Below, piece after piece: positions 19,944-29,758 of a DNA stretch of 64,000 nt. The position numbers and the translations under genes are program-made. This stretch comes from Aspidapion aeneum (lineage: Eukaryota; Arthropoda; Insecta; Coleoptera; Brentidae), in the NCBI GenBank assembly GCA_963576565.1, contig CAUYVT010000087.1:1-64000 (forward strand), given 5' to 3'. The notes below the pieces were generated by a model. It had not been told where the DNA came from, made no database searches, and saw nothing but the letters and a program-made list of their open reading frames with translations. Numbering within the stretch: the first letter of the stretch is position 1; every line of letters begins with the position of its first letter.

Positions 19944-20134
19944 ACCTAAGATATCTTTTTGTTAGAGGTTACATCTTTCACTCAATAACCTACAGTTGTT
20001 ATTTTTTCACTACCTTGAATTTTACTTCCCTCAAGGTTCACCATAATATTTGTCATCATTACAAAATTACTTATATTTTTGGTCGAATTTTAACTCCTAT
20101 TTCCTTAACTTAATGGCAGTGCTCCTGTCATCCC

Positions 20135-21704
20135 CTTACTATTACCCACAAGTATAAAATTCATGAGCAAGTCTCCATCCTTCTGCTAAATCAAAGAGAC
20201 GTTTCCATCCCTTCCACAAAGCTATAGGGCCTGGTTCTAAGTCATTTTTGCGAGCTAAAAACCCTCCTAATTTGGCTATCCACCTCACAATTTCTCTTAT
20301 AGGTGGTGGAGTCTCAGGATAGTTTTTTGTCTTAAGCATTTTGGTATATAAAACCTTCCATTCGTCGTCAGTCAGTATGACAGTGCAAGAAAGATTTGGA
20401 TTTGTTCTAGCTACTAGTGTGATAAAAAATATTCTCCATGCAATTATACTCATAATTGTAAGAAAGCGGATTAATCTATCTGCTGTTTGGAGCCTACATT
20501 CTTCAACTTTAAGACCGGATTTCAAAATTTTATGAAAAACCTCTATTCTCCATCTTAAGCAATACCATTGTATTTTTTCTACTGCTTCTTCAAAATTATT
20601 AATATTTATATTTGTCAACAAAATCCAGTTCATAGGCTCTTCGCCAAATGGGGGGTATTTTTCTATAACATAGACAGCATTTAAACTTAAATTAGGAAGT
20701 TTTCGGGTTTTACGTCTAGCATTATTTTTTGATGCATTCATCACAAAGTTACTAAACTTTACTTCTAAAACTGTTATTCTTTGAGGTTTATCATTGCGAG
20801 CAGGAATATTTACTTGTATTTCTCCTTGACAAGACATGCGATTCATTAAATCCCACAACCTTTCACCACCTTTTTCAGAATAAGTCGACTTCTTATTTAC
20901 TGTTCTGTTTTGATTTCCTCTTACTACAAAAAGAGATTGATTAGTGGAAGCGACTTCAAATAAATCATAAATATCTGCTTCTCTATCGCAAACGGTAACT
21001 ACCTTAACGTTCTTTAATCCAGGATAGTGAGTAGAATCTTTAAGTGATGCTATCCACCGTATGCTTTCTTTCTCTTCTATAGGAATAGCAGTATTATGGC
21101 TTCTTCTTTTCAACTCTTTTAGGTCTTCAGCCACAGGAGGTCTAGTACTAATTTTTTGATCTAATAATCCTATAGGTAGCCCTTCTGTTGTAACTGCAAA
21201 CGTTGTATGCATCACTAATCCATGGGTTTTAAAATTAGTTGTTAGATGTTAATCTTGCTGCTATAATCCCTAATCCTTCGGTCTTTTTATGATTTTTATA
21301 TGAAATATAACTCGTGTCTTGGATAGCTAAGATAGTTGAGTATTCTTTAGCTCTTTCAACGGTTTTTATTATATGACTGTCTAATATCTTTCTTTCAGAA
21401 ATGGCATCGTTTTGGAAAAATCTATAAGCTGCTTTACTTTGATGCCAATCTTCACAAGCTTGATTTATTGAACGCTCAGGCGATTCAGCAAAACTATTAA
21501 CTATTTTTAAAAGCCTCTTACTTAATCTTATATCACCAAAATTAACAATTCCAAATTCACTTTCTGCCCATTCGCCAGTTGAGGTATTTATATTTCTTTT
21601 CATCATATATTCCATTTTTAGACCATAGATCTATTTATAATAGAAAGTTGAATTAGTAAAATAGCAGCTTTTTCTCCATTTTTAGACTTATGGGTAATAG
21701 TAAG
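20135..21704 (-). mobile_element. Tn5/IS50-like IS4-family element, inactivated
   Basis: Terminal inverted repeats are CTTACTATTACCCACAAGT at 20135-20153 and ACTTATGGGTAATAGTAAG at 21686-21704, with one mismatch between them. The element is 1570 bases. The right terminus abuts domain V of group II intron A1 directly, and the left flank is not intron sequence. No matching 9-base target repeat is seen, so it caused or accompanied a deletion. Confidence 0.8.
20142..21615 (-). pseudogene. Tn5/IS50-like transposase split by a frameshift
   Basis: Two consecutive frames make one transposase. The first (21615-21235) has the N-terminal DNA-binding domain (WAESEFGIVNFGDIRLSKRL) and the first catalytic region AIQDTSY. 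The second (21215-20142) has TVCDREADIYDLF (second Asp) and YCLRWRIEVFHKILKSG (YREK motif with Glu). The frames break around 21220-21235 after AARLTSNN, where about four extra bases (ACTA-like) create a stop and shift frame. No in-frame fusion is possible without frameshifting, so the transposase is probably dead. Confidence 0.88.
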
Positions 21705-21763
21705 CTTCAAAACCGTACGTGAGACTTTGCGCCTCATACGGCTTCTCTCTAATTTGGTGCTTG

Positions 21764-22590
21764 TCATGCACACCTCCTGTGTAATTCATCGTGACAATGC
21801 CCATGTAACAAAGATAAATTTTTGATCATATTGTTTCGTCTATTCCGGTCTTTATGATGTATTTCTATTATATCATCACTTTCAAACCATAGTCTACAAT
21901 TACCGCATTTACTTTGTTGTAACTTCAATAGTTTTATTACTCTTGATGGCTTATCTGGTATTTCTCTAAGACGATTACCCCAATAAACCCAATCACCATC
22001 ATATGGAGATCTGGTTTTTTGCACTTTGATATGTCGTTTAATAACATGATCGCTGTGTATAATAAGATGTATCTTGTTACTTGTCATAAAACGCCAGTTA
22101 TCGTTATTATACTTTTTAAAGTATTTTCTTTTTATCCAGCATTTCCCTTTGTTTGGGTGCCTAAAGACTGCCCACTTCCAGAGCTTTCTATGTATAGTAT
22201 TATCCAATGAGCTAAAGATTTTACATGAAACTACCGAAGAGTAATATTGACTCCACCCTCTAATGATTGGATTGAGATTCCTTATTACTACTTCCTGTGG
22301 CGCCCCACGCATTTCTCTAAGTTTATGTTTAATAGCAAATATATGCTGCTTTATAGAATTACGACTTGGTTTTACTAATAATTTGTAACCTTTCTTACTT
22401 TCTTTTGTTGGATATTGTCTTATTGAAAATCCAAGAAAATCAAATCCTGGTTTTATTCCATTAATGATTTTTAATGTATGAGAAACTTTTGTCTTAGAAG
22501 GCTTTAATTCTAATCCAATGGTTTTTAACCATTCTTCAACTAGAACTTTTGCCCTAAGAATAATTTCTTCACTTTCATGTATGACGACAA
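21764..22590 (-). CDS. Intron A1 maturase, 3' part (RT end, X domain, HNH endonuclease)
   Basis: This is the second half of the intron A1 protein, after intron B. It continues the reverse transcriptase from the codons just after YxDD (VVIHESEEIILRAK), passes through the thumb/X maturase domain (NLNPIIRGWSQYYSS) and ends in an HNH endonuclease (CGNC ... IIEIHHKDRNRRNN ... LHGHCHDELH). The frame stays open upstream to 22702, but that extension lies in intron B RNA (domains V-VI), so a separate 312-residue protein from there would be artefactual. With the 5' part it makes a full intron-encoded protein of about 595 residues, if intron B is spliced out. Confidence 0.85.
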
Positions 22591-24438
22591 GGAGAGTAGA
22601 CCGGCGGAACTTCCCCACCAGTCTCTCGCAGAACTGCACGGAAACCTCTCGGCTTATACAGCTCCCATTATTTAGCCTTTTGATCCTAACCCAAGTGTCC
22701 AATGATAGAAAATACTTGGAGACCTCTTTCTCACTTTTCCTAGAAATTGCTTTGCTAGTCTTCCGTGATCACGAAGTTTCTTATATTTTGTCCTGACCCA
22801 TCTTATGAGGTATCTCTCTATATTTCTGAGAGATGGATACATCTCTGATTTATAAAACCTGCCATAGTACTGAAACCAGCCTCTGACTATTGGATCTATT
22901 TTCTTCGATATTTCCTCTAGTGTGGTCCATGTAATCCGATGTATTCTCCATGACTTTATGGTTTTCTTGATCTTCTTCTTGGCTTTGTTACTAATTGCAG
23001 GTAGAAATGAGATGAAATAATTCCTCATCTTATTCTTTGCTACTCTAGGTCTAAAAGTATAACCTAGAAAATCAAAGCTTTGTTTAGGAAATTGTTCTTT
23101 TCTATCATCATCCTTACTGTACACAATCTGTGTCTTTTCAGGATGTAACTTCAATTTACACTTAGCCAATCTTTCTTCAATCATTACTTTCATAAATCCT
23201 GCCTGTCTTTTAGTTCTGCAGTGCACTATCGCATCATCTACATATCTTTCAAATGGTACTGTTGGATAATTTTGTTTCATCCACATATCAAACGCATGGT
23301 GCATAAATATGCTTGAAATGATTGGGCTTATTGAACCTCCTTGCGGAACTCCTTTATCCCTTGTTACCCTACTGCCATCTGCTTGCTGAATGGGGGCTTT
23401 CATCCACCTCTCAACATACAGTATGACCCATTTGCAGTCTGTGTGTTTCTTGATAGCCTGCAGTGCTAAATCGTGGTCCAGATTGTCGAAAAATCCAGAT
23501 ATATCAAGATCTACCGTCCAATCATTTTTCCAACATCTCTTCCGTGCTGTGTATACCGCATCCAGCGCAGACTTATTTGGTCTATAACCATATGAATCTT
23601 CGTGAAATTTCGGTTCTACTAACGGCTCAAGATACATTGTAGCTGCTGTTTGCGCTATCCTGTCGAATACTGAAGGCACACATAAAATTCTTTGCCCTCC
23701 TGTATCTTTTGGTATCGCAACAGCTTTTACCGGCTCTGGAAAATAACTTCCGGATGACATCCGATTCCATAATTTGTATAGATTATCCTTTAGATTTTCT
23801 TCAAACTTTGTTATCGAGACCTCATCTACACCTGCTGCACCTTTATTTTTCGATACTTGTTTATAAGCTCTCCAAATAAGTTGCTTTGGTATATCAAAAG
23901 ACTTTGTTTCATTCATTAACTCCTCCCTTTCGGTTGATAAATAATTAAAACTAAATAACTTAGCCCCTTCACTCCATTTCCATTACAGAAACTTCTTCGC
24001 TACTACGAGCTAATCCGCCCCTGTTTTTCGCATCGGTACTCTCATCCTCAGAGATCAGCTCTTTGGACTTCTCCCTTTTCATCGAAACGACAGGTTCCCG
24101 TAGTTCCATGCAATAGCCTAAAATAGATTCACGCCACTTTTATGCCGGACGCCACCTACCCAGTAAACAAGCTCCCTGTAGATTCATCCCAGGTTAACGA
24201 CTACCCCCTGGTTTTGACGTCGTCTCTACGCTTTCGACACTTCATCAGTGGTTCACTTGCGTTCGTCTCTCTATTTCATACATGACACATAATTGTGCCT
24301 TTTCCATAACGCTCACTACCTTAGCTCTTTACCAAAGCAGCTTATGGCTGTTTGAAGCCTGCTCTTGCAAACCGGCTCCGAGGGGCCCTCCCTCATCTAC
24401 TGCACAGCTTCAACACTTTCCGTGTTTCTACGGCGCAC
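22591..24438 (-). mobile_element. Group II intron B, copy 1 (inside intron A1)
   Basis: An 1848-base intron starts GTGCGCCGTAG at 24438. It ends after a domain V hairpin (GGGAGCTGTATAAGCCGAGA ... GTGCAGTTCT) and a domain VI hairpin (GAGAGACTGG ... CCGGTCTACTCTCC) at 22591. It splits the codon after the two aspartates of the intron A1 reverse transcriptase. Joining GATGAT-T to TT-GTC restores the expected D-D-F-V. The length and the regions I compared match copy 2 at 27911-29758. Confidence 0.9.
22672..23916 (-). CDS. ltrA: Group II intron B reverse transcriptase/maturase
   Basis: This 414-residue intron-encoded protein helps intron B splice and copy itself into DNA. It has the RT blocks GAAGVDEVS, SYGYRPNKSALDAV, VDLDISGFFDNLDHD, KGVPQGGSISPIISSIF, the catalytic YVDD near residue 227, HPEKTQIVYS, FDFLGYTF, and a C-terminal X/maturase domain with IDPIVRGWFQYYGRF. 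There is no HNH endonuclease, so this lineage is En-minus. The start ATG follows GGGAGGAGTTA. All catalytic motifs are intact. Confidence 0.95.
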   Translation of the reverse strand: MNETKSFDIPKQLIWRAYKQVSKNKGAAGVDEVSITKFEENLKDNLYKLWNRMSSGSYFPEPVKAVAIPKDTGGQRILCVPSVFDRIAQTAATMYLEPLVEPKFHEDSYGYRPNKSALDAVYTARKRCWKNDWTVDLDISGFFDNLDHDLALQAIKKHTDCKWVILYVERWMKAPIQQADGSRVTRDKGVPQGGSISPIISSIFMHHAFDMWMKQNYPTVPFERYVDDAIVHCRTKRQAGFMKVMIEERLAKCKLKLHPEKTQIVYSKDDDRKEQFPKQSFDFLGYTFRPRVAKNKMRNYFISFLPAISNKAKKKIKKTIKSWRIHRITWTTLEEISKKIDPIVRGWFQYYGRFYKSEMYPSLRNIERYLIRWVRTKYKKLRDHGRLAKQFLGKVRKRSPSIFYHWTLGLGSKG

Positions 24439-24439
24439 A

Positions 24440-25399
24440 ATCATCACAGTAGAAAATTACACTAATAGACTTTTGCGCATTTTTATGCGATATCCTACCA
24501 TATTTTCTTTTCATGCATTGAAAGAGTTCGTTTGTTAATGCTTTTTTGATATGTTGCTCTAATCCGTGTAATGCAACACAAGCTAGCAACGGTGAGATCG
24601 TCCCTCCTTGAATTGTACCACGTTTTGTGGATTGAAACTTTCCATCTTCCATAACGCCTGCCCTTAACCATCCTCTTATGATTTTCTTTAACGTTGGTGT
24701 GGTATTGAGCTTTTCAAGCAGTTTATTATGGTTAATATTGTCAAAACATCCAGAAATATCAGCATCTAATACATATGCTGTTTTCTGTTTTAGCACATCA
24801 AATATGGCTTCAATTGCATCATGACATGATCTACCAGGTCTAAAACCATAAGTGTTTGGCTCAAGTTTTGCCTCCCATTCTGGTTCTAAAGCCATTTTTA
24901 CAAGTGTTTGTTTTGCTCGACACGATATAGTAGGTATACCAAGCGGGCGATGCTCCGATGGCTTACCAGGTTTTGGGATCCAGACGCGTCTTGATGGCTT
25001 TGCTTTTTCTTTTATATCTAAAGAATATGATAGTTGTAATCTTTCTTTTTGATTAAGATTAGCCTTTCCATCAATACCTGCAGTCTTCTTCCCCCTATTG
25101 TCCTGTGTTACTTTCCTAACAGCGAGTGTTTTTGCACTTGTTGATTTGAGTAATAATCTCTGAAGATTATGCATCTTTCTGATATCATTACATTTAGAAG
25201 CTTGGTAAATTCGTTTTTGTAGCTTAAATGAAGATTTCTTCAGCTTTCGCCAAGGAATTCCATTCCATTCATACCTAGCTTTTTGCTGGTCCATAACATA
25301 TTCACTACTATTCACCACTTTACCTTCCAAATTAAAGTGTTTACGTCTGCGTATCCCAGATATTACTTTGGGCATTAGCTTCTTAAACAGTCCTTCCAC
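24440..25399 (-). CDS. ltrA: Intron A1 maturase, 5' part (RT fingers and palm)
   Basis: This is the N-terminal 320 residues of the intron A1 protein: start MEGLFKKLMP, RT blocks KKTAGIDGKA, RPLGIPTI, NTYGFRPGRSCHDAI, LDADISGCFDNINH, RGTIQGGTISPLLA, and YCDD at the very end. The codon after the second Asp is interrupted by intron B. Beyond 24440 the frame adds only three intron-derived residues and a stop. The first position of the catalytic YxDD is conserved and the second is Cys, an acceptable variant. The half has no other damage. Confidence 0.88.
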
Positions 25400-25817
25400 A
25401 TAGCAGCTTGTGGTTGGCTACCTACTTATATTTTTATGAATATAAGAGCTTTTATGTGGTTACTCCGTTCCATGGCTTCGTTTCACGTTAAACTTAGATT
25501 CCTACTATTTGCCGGAAGCTGGGAACATCAATAACTAAAGTCTTCAATCTTTAGTTCCCCTTTTGCTTCGTACCATTTTGGTCTATGCGTAGTTCAACCT
25601 CTTTTCGCATACTATGCTTTGACGACAATTCAAACATAGGTTCCTCTCGTAATCATATCTAACTCTGTTTGCAGGATGAGGTTTAGTGTTACCTGCTTTT
25701 ATCTCATGCTTGCATCCCAAAGGTTGCCACCCTTTAAAATGTGAGATATACATTATCCCCGATGTCTAGGGAAAGTGGAATTTAACCACCACAAAACCAC
25801 GACTTTCAGGGTCGCAC

Positions 25818-26041
25818 TAAAAAAGAAACACCATCTCTCTGTAGTATTCTCTAACTGCTCTACTCTATTTTTTGTAAATTTAGGCAACTCAATAAAGACA
25901 AATTGTAGATCTTTCAAGTAATGCCCATTGGTTTTGATATCGCGTATATTATGAGTAGAAATATAGTCAACTTCTTCAGGAAGAAGGTTACAATTGGAAA
26001 TAGCAATAAAGAAGACTTTCTGAAGATCAATGTAATTACCA
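25818..26041 (-). pseudogene. Rpn-family recombination-promoting nuclease, 3'-truncated by intron A1
   Basis: About 74 codons read out of the sequence gap: YIDLQKVFFIAISNCNLLPE, then DYISTHNIRD, HYLKDLQFVFIELPKF and ENTTERWCFFF. This matches the C-terminal half of Rpn (PD-(D/E)XK nuclease/putative transposase) proteins common in Wolbachia. Intron A1 follows directly at 25817. The N-terminus lies in the gap and the 3' exon has been lost with the intron's 3' end, so the gene is broken. Confidence 0.75.
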
Positions 26042-26241
26042 NNNNNNNNNNNNNNNNNNNNNNNNNNNNNNNNNNNNNNNNNNNNNNNNNNNNNNNNNNN
26101 NNNNNNNNNNNNNNNNNNNNNNNNNNNNNNNNNNNNNNNNNNNNNNNNNNNNNNNNNNNNNNNNNNNNNNNNNNNNNNNNNNNNNNNNNNNNNNNNNNNN
26201 NNNNNNNNNNNNNNNNNNNNNNNNNNNNNNNNNNNNNNNNN
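26042..26241. other. Assembly gap (200 N)
   Basis: Exactly 200 unknown bases, the same size as the gap at 51885-52084, so the length is probably arbitrary. It separates two oppositely oriented genes, each cut by a group II intron. Linkage across it is unproven. Confidence 0.95.
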
Positions 26242-26348
26242 AGGCAATTGAACTTGAAGAAGAAGATATTCTGTTATCTGCAGTTGCTAATGAGTATGAC
26301 GTTGACGGTGCAGAAGAAATAGAAGATAGTGAAGACGTCTGGGAATAA
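26242..26348 (+). CDS. Antitoxin of a RelBE-type pair, 5'-partial
   Basis: The frame emerges from the gap and ends at 26348 with an acidic C-terminus (AIELEEEDILLSAVANEYDV, then GAEEIEDSEDVWE). An acidic tail overlapping a RelE-type toxin start by 20 bases fits the antitoxin of a type II toxin-antitoxin operon. The DNA-binding N-terminus is in the gap, so the antitoxin family is not certain. Confidence 0.6.
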
Positions 26349-26541
26349 ACCATACACCATCAAATACCTCAAGCGTGTTCGTAAGGAGGATATACCATCC
26401 TTACCAGAGAATATAAAGACAGGAATCAAAAAAGCGGTAAGAGAGCGACTTACAGTTGATCCAATAAAACTTGGTGAGCCGCTACATCATAGCTTAAAAG
26501 GACACAAAAGGCTAAGAGTTAGTAATTATCGCGTTATATAT
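26329..26541 (+). pseudogene. RelE/ParE-family toxin gene interrupted by intron A2
   Basis: RelE-family toxins are ribosome-dependent or free mRNA nucleases. The frame starts at a GTG at 26329, overlapping the antitoxin. It shows the family pattern up to GHKRLRVSNYRVIY, the conserved penultimate strand, and is then cut at 26542 by intron A2. The sequence after the intron's 3' end does not continue a RelE protein, so the gene is broken rather than simply intron-split. It is described only as a disrupted gene. Confidence 0.8.
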
Positions 26542-26950
26542 GTGCGACCTGAAGTTGCATTGTTGTGATGGTTAAATTCCATCTCCCCAGACATCAGGGG
26601 TAAAGCATGGCCCACATTCTGAGAGGTGGCAACTTTTGGGATGCAAGCATGGGACAAAAGGAGGTAACACCAAACCTTATGGTGAATCCCTTCGAGCAAA
26701 GCTGCATAAGGTTACGAAAGAAACCTATGTTAGAACTGTCGTTACGCGGAATATGCGAAAAAAGGTTGAACACGCATAGACCAAAATGGTATGAGATAAT
26801 TTAAGGAATTAGAATAGTAGATGTCTAGTTTTGATGTTCTTAATCTTCGGCGGAGAGTAGGAACCTAAGTGTGGCGTGAAACAAGAATGTAGAACAGGGT
26901 AACCATCATATTTGCTCTCTTGAGAAGGTAGCCAAACCGCAAGCTTTATG

Positions 26951-27910
26951 ATGGAAGGATTGTCTAAGAAGCTAATGCCTGAAATAATATTCAGGATATG
27001 CTGACGTAGACACTATAATTTGGAAGGTAAAGTTGTAAGTAGTAGTAAATATGTTATGAACCAACAAAAAGTTAGGTATGAATGGAATGAAATTCCCTGG
27101 CGTAAGCTAGAGCAATCTTCATTTAAGCTGCAAAAACGAATTTACCAAGCTTCTAAATGTAATGATGTCAAAAGGATGCACAATCTTCAGAGACTATTAC
27201 TCAAATCAACAAGTGCAAGGATGCTTGCTGTTAGAAGGGTAACTCAGGATAATAGAGGAAGAAAGACAGCAGGTATTGATGGAAAAGCTAGCCTTAAGCA
27301 AAAAGAAAGATTGCAATTAGCAAACTCTTTAAATATAAGGGAAAAAGCAAAACCATCAAGACGTGTTTGGATTCCAAAACCTGTTAAACCAACAGAATAT
27401 CGTCCTCTTGGAATACCTACAATACAGATCGAGCAAAACAAACACTTGTAAAAATGGCTTTAGAACCTGAATGGGAGGCAAAATTTGAGCCTAACACTTA
27501 TGGTTTTAGACCTGGTAGATCTTGTCACGATTCTATAAGAGCTATATTTGATGCACTAAAAAGAAAAATGGCATTTGTCTTGGATGCAGATATATCTGGA
27601 TGCTTTGACAATATTGACCATAAGGTGTTATTGGAAAAGCTTCATACCACACCAACTATAGTAAAGATTATAAGAGGATGGTTAAAAGCTGGCATTATGG
27701 AAGGAAAAGTATTCCAATTTACTAAACAAGGTACAATTCAAGGGGGAACTATCTCACCTTTATTGGCTAATATTGCCTTGCATGGAATGGAATGCTACAT
27801 AAAAAAAGCTTTGGCAAACGAACTTTTTTCTGATAAGAAAAAGAGACTTGGAAAAGCATCTCACAGGGATGCACAAAACTCATGCAAAGTAATTTTTTAT
27901 GCTGATGACT
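26951..27910 (+). pseudogene. Intron A2 maturase, 5' part, broken
   Basis: It is homologous to the A1 protein from MEGLSKKLMP to YADD, about 80 percent alike by eye. Two lesions are visible: an in-frame TGA near 26995, where A1 has an arginine codon, and a one-base deletion near 27427 (after GIPTI), after which the frame reads through IEQNKHL to a stop. Reading resumes in another frame from MALEPEWEAKF at 27454. Intron B is inserted after the second Asp codon. The protein cannot be made intact. Confidence 0.85.
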
Positions 27911-29758
27911 GTGCGCCGTAGAAACACGGAAAGTGTTGAAGCTGTGCAGTAGATGAGGGAGGGCCCCTCGGAGCCGGTTTGCAAGAGCAGGCTTCAAACA
28001 GCCATAAGCTGCTTTGGTAAAGAGCTAAGGTAGTGAGCGTTATGGAAAAGGCACAATTATGTGTCATGTATGAAATAGAGAGACGAACGCAAGTGAACCA
28101 CTGATGAAGTGTCGAAAGCGTAGAGACGACGTCAAAACCAGGGGGTAGTCGTTAACCTGGGATGAATCTACAGGGAGCTTGTTTACTGGGTAGGTGGCGT
28201 CCGGCATAAAAGTGGCGTGAATCTATTTTAGGCTATTGCATGGAACTACGGGAACCTGTCGTTTCGATGAAAAGGGAGAAGTCCAAAGAGCTGATCTCTG
28301 AGGATGAGAGTACCGATGCGAAAAACAGGGGCGGATTAGCTCGTAGTAGCGAAGAAGTTTCTGTAATGGAAATGGAGTGAAGGGGCTAAGTTATTTAGTT
28401 TTAATTATTTATCAACCGAAAGGGAGGAGTTAATGAATGAAACAAAGTCTTTTGATATACCAAAGCAACTTATTTGGAGAGCTTATAAACAAGTATCGAA
28501 AAATAAAGGTGCAGCAGGTGTAGATGAGGTCTCGATAACAAAGTTTGAAGAAAATCTAAAGGATAATCTATACAAATTATGGAATCGGATGTCATCCGGA
28601 AGTTATTTTCCAGAGCCGGTAAAAGCTGTTGCGATACCAAAAGATACAGGAGGGCAAAGAATTTTATGTGTGCCTTCAGTATTCGACAGGATAGCGCAAA
28701 CAGCAGCTACAATGTATCTTGAGCCGTTAGTAGAACCGAAATTTCACGAAGATTCATATGGTTATAGACCAAATAAGTCTGCGCTGGATGCGGTATACAC
28801 AGCACGGAAGAGATGTTGGAAAAATGATTGGACGGTAGATCTTGATATATCTGGATTTTTCGACAATCTGGACCACGATTTAGCACTGCAGGCTATCAAG
28901 AAACACACAGACTGCAAATGGGTCATACTGTATGTTGAGAGGTGGATGAAAGCCCCCATTCAGCAAGCAGATGGCAGTAGGGTAACAAGGGATAAAGGAG
29001 TTCCGCAAGGAGGTTCAATAAGCCCAATCATTTCAAGCATATTTATGCACCATGCGTTTGATATGTGGATGAAACAAAATTATCCAACAGTACCATTTGA
29101 AAGATATGTAGATGATGCGATAGTGCACTGCAGAACTAAAAGACAGGCAGGATTTATGAAAGTAATGATTGAAGAAAGATTGGCTAAGTGTAAATTGAAG
29201 TTACATCCTGAAAAGACACAGATTGTGTACAGTAAGGATGATGATAGAAAAGAACAATTTCCTAAACAAAGCTTTGATTTTCTAGGTTATACTTTTAGAC
29301 CTAGAGTAGCAAAGAATAAGATGAGGAATTATTTCATCTCATTTCTACCTGCAATTAGTAACAAAGCCAAGAAGAAGATCAAGAAAACCATAAAGTCATG
29401 GAGAATACATCGGATTACATGGACCACACTAGAGGAAATATCGAAGAAAATAGATCCAATAGTCAGAGGCTGGTTTCAGTACTATGGCAGGTTTTATAAA
29501 TCAGAGATGTATCCATCTCTCAGAAATATAGAGAGATACCTCATAAGATGGGTCAGGACAAAATATAAGAAACTTCGTGATCACGGAAGACTAGCAAAGC
29601 AATTTCTAGGAAAAGTGAGAAAGAGGTCTCCAAGTATTTTCTATCATTGGACACTTGGGTTAGGATCAAAAGGCTAAATAATGGGAGCTGTATAAGCCGA
29701 GAGGTTTCCGTGCAGTTCTGCGAGAGACTGGTGGGGAAGTTCCGCCGGTCTACTCTCC
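27911..29758 (+). mobile_element. Group II intron B, copy 2 (inside intron A2)
   Basis: It is 1848 bases, from GTGCGCCGTAG at 27911 to TACTCTCC at 29758, at exactly the same codon position as copy 1 but in a diverged host intron. Removing it joins GATGAC-T to TT-ATC and restores D-D-F-I. Identical length and protein, set in diverged surroundings, mean recent homing or gene conversion. Confidence 0.9.
28433..29677 (+). CDS. ltrA: Group II intron B reverse transcriptase/maturase (copy 2)
   Basis: It is identical over 414 residues to the protein at 22672-23916, with the YVDD catalytic site and X domain intact. Because the A2 maturase is broken, this protein is the only apparently functional RT in the right arm of the inverted repeat. 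Confidence 0.95.
   Translation: MNETKSFDIPKQLIWRAYKQVSKNKGAAGVDEVSITKFEENLKDNLYKLWNRMSSGSYFPEPVKAVAIPKDTGGQRILCVPSVFDRIAQTAATMYLEPLVEPKFHEDSYGYRPNKSALDAVYTARKRCWKNDWTVDLDISGFFDNLDHDLALQAIKKHTDCKWVILYVERWMKAPIQQADGSRVTRDKGVPQGGSISPIISSIFMHHAFDMWMKQNYPTVPFERYVDDAIVHCRTKRQAGFMKVMIEERLAKCKLKLHPEKTQIVYSKDDDRKEQFPKQSFDFLGYTFRPRVAKNKMRNYFISFLPAISNKAKKKIKKTIKSWRIHRITWTTLEEISKKIDPIVRGWFQYYGRFYKSEMYPSLRNIERYLIRWVRTKYKKLRDHGRLAKQFLGKVRKRSPSIFYHWTLGLGSKG

Larger units (their letters stand above)
21705..25817 (-). mobile_element. Group II intron A1, 3'-truncated, carrying intron B
   Basis: The 5' end is GTGCGACC at 25817 (the GUGYG start of group II introns), following the codons for CFFF of a nuclease gene. 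The long noncoding domains I-III (25400-25817) align throughout with intron A2 at 26542-26950. The 3' end reaches the domain V hairpin (GCCGTATGAGGCGCAAAGTC ... CGTACGGTTTTGAAG) and stops at 21705, where the IS50-like terminus begins. Domain VI with the branch-point adenosine, and the 3' splice site, are missing, so lariat splicing should not be possible. Confidence 0.85.

Noticed and set aside
26607..26804. 65-residue open frame in intron A2
   Set aside because: It lies in the structural RNA domains of the group II intron and has no counterpart frame in A1.
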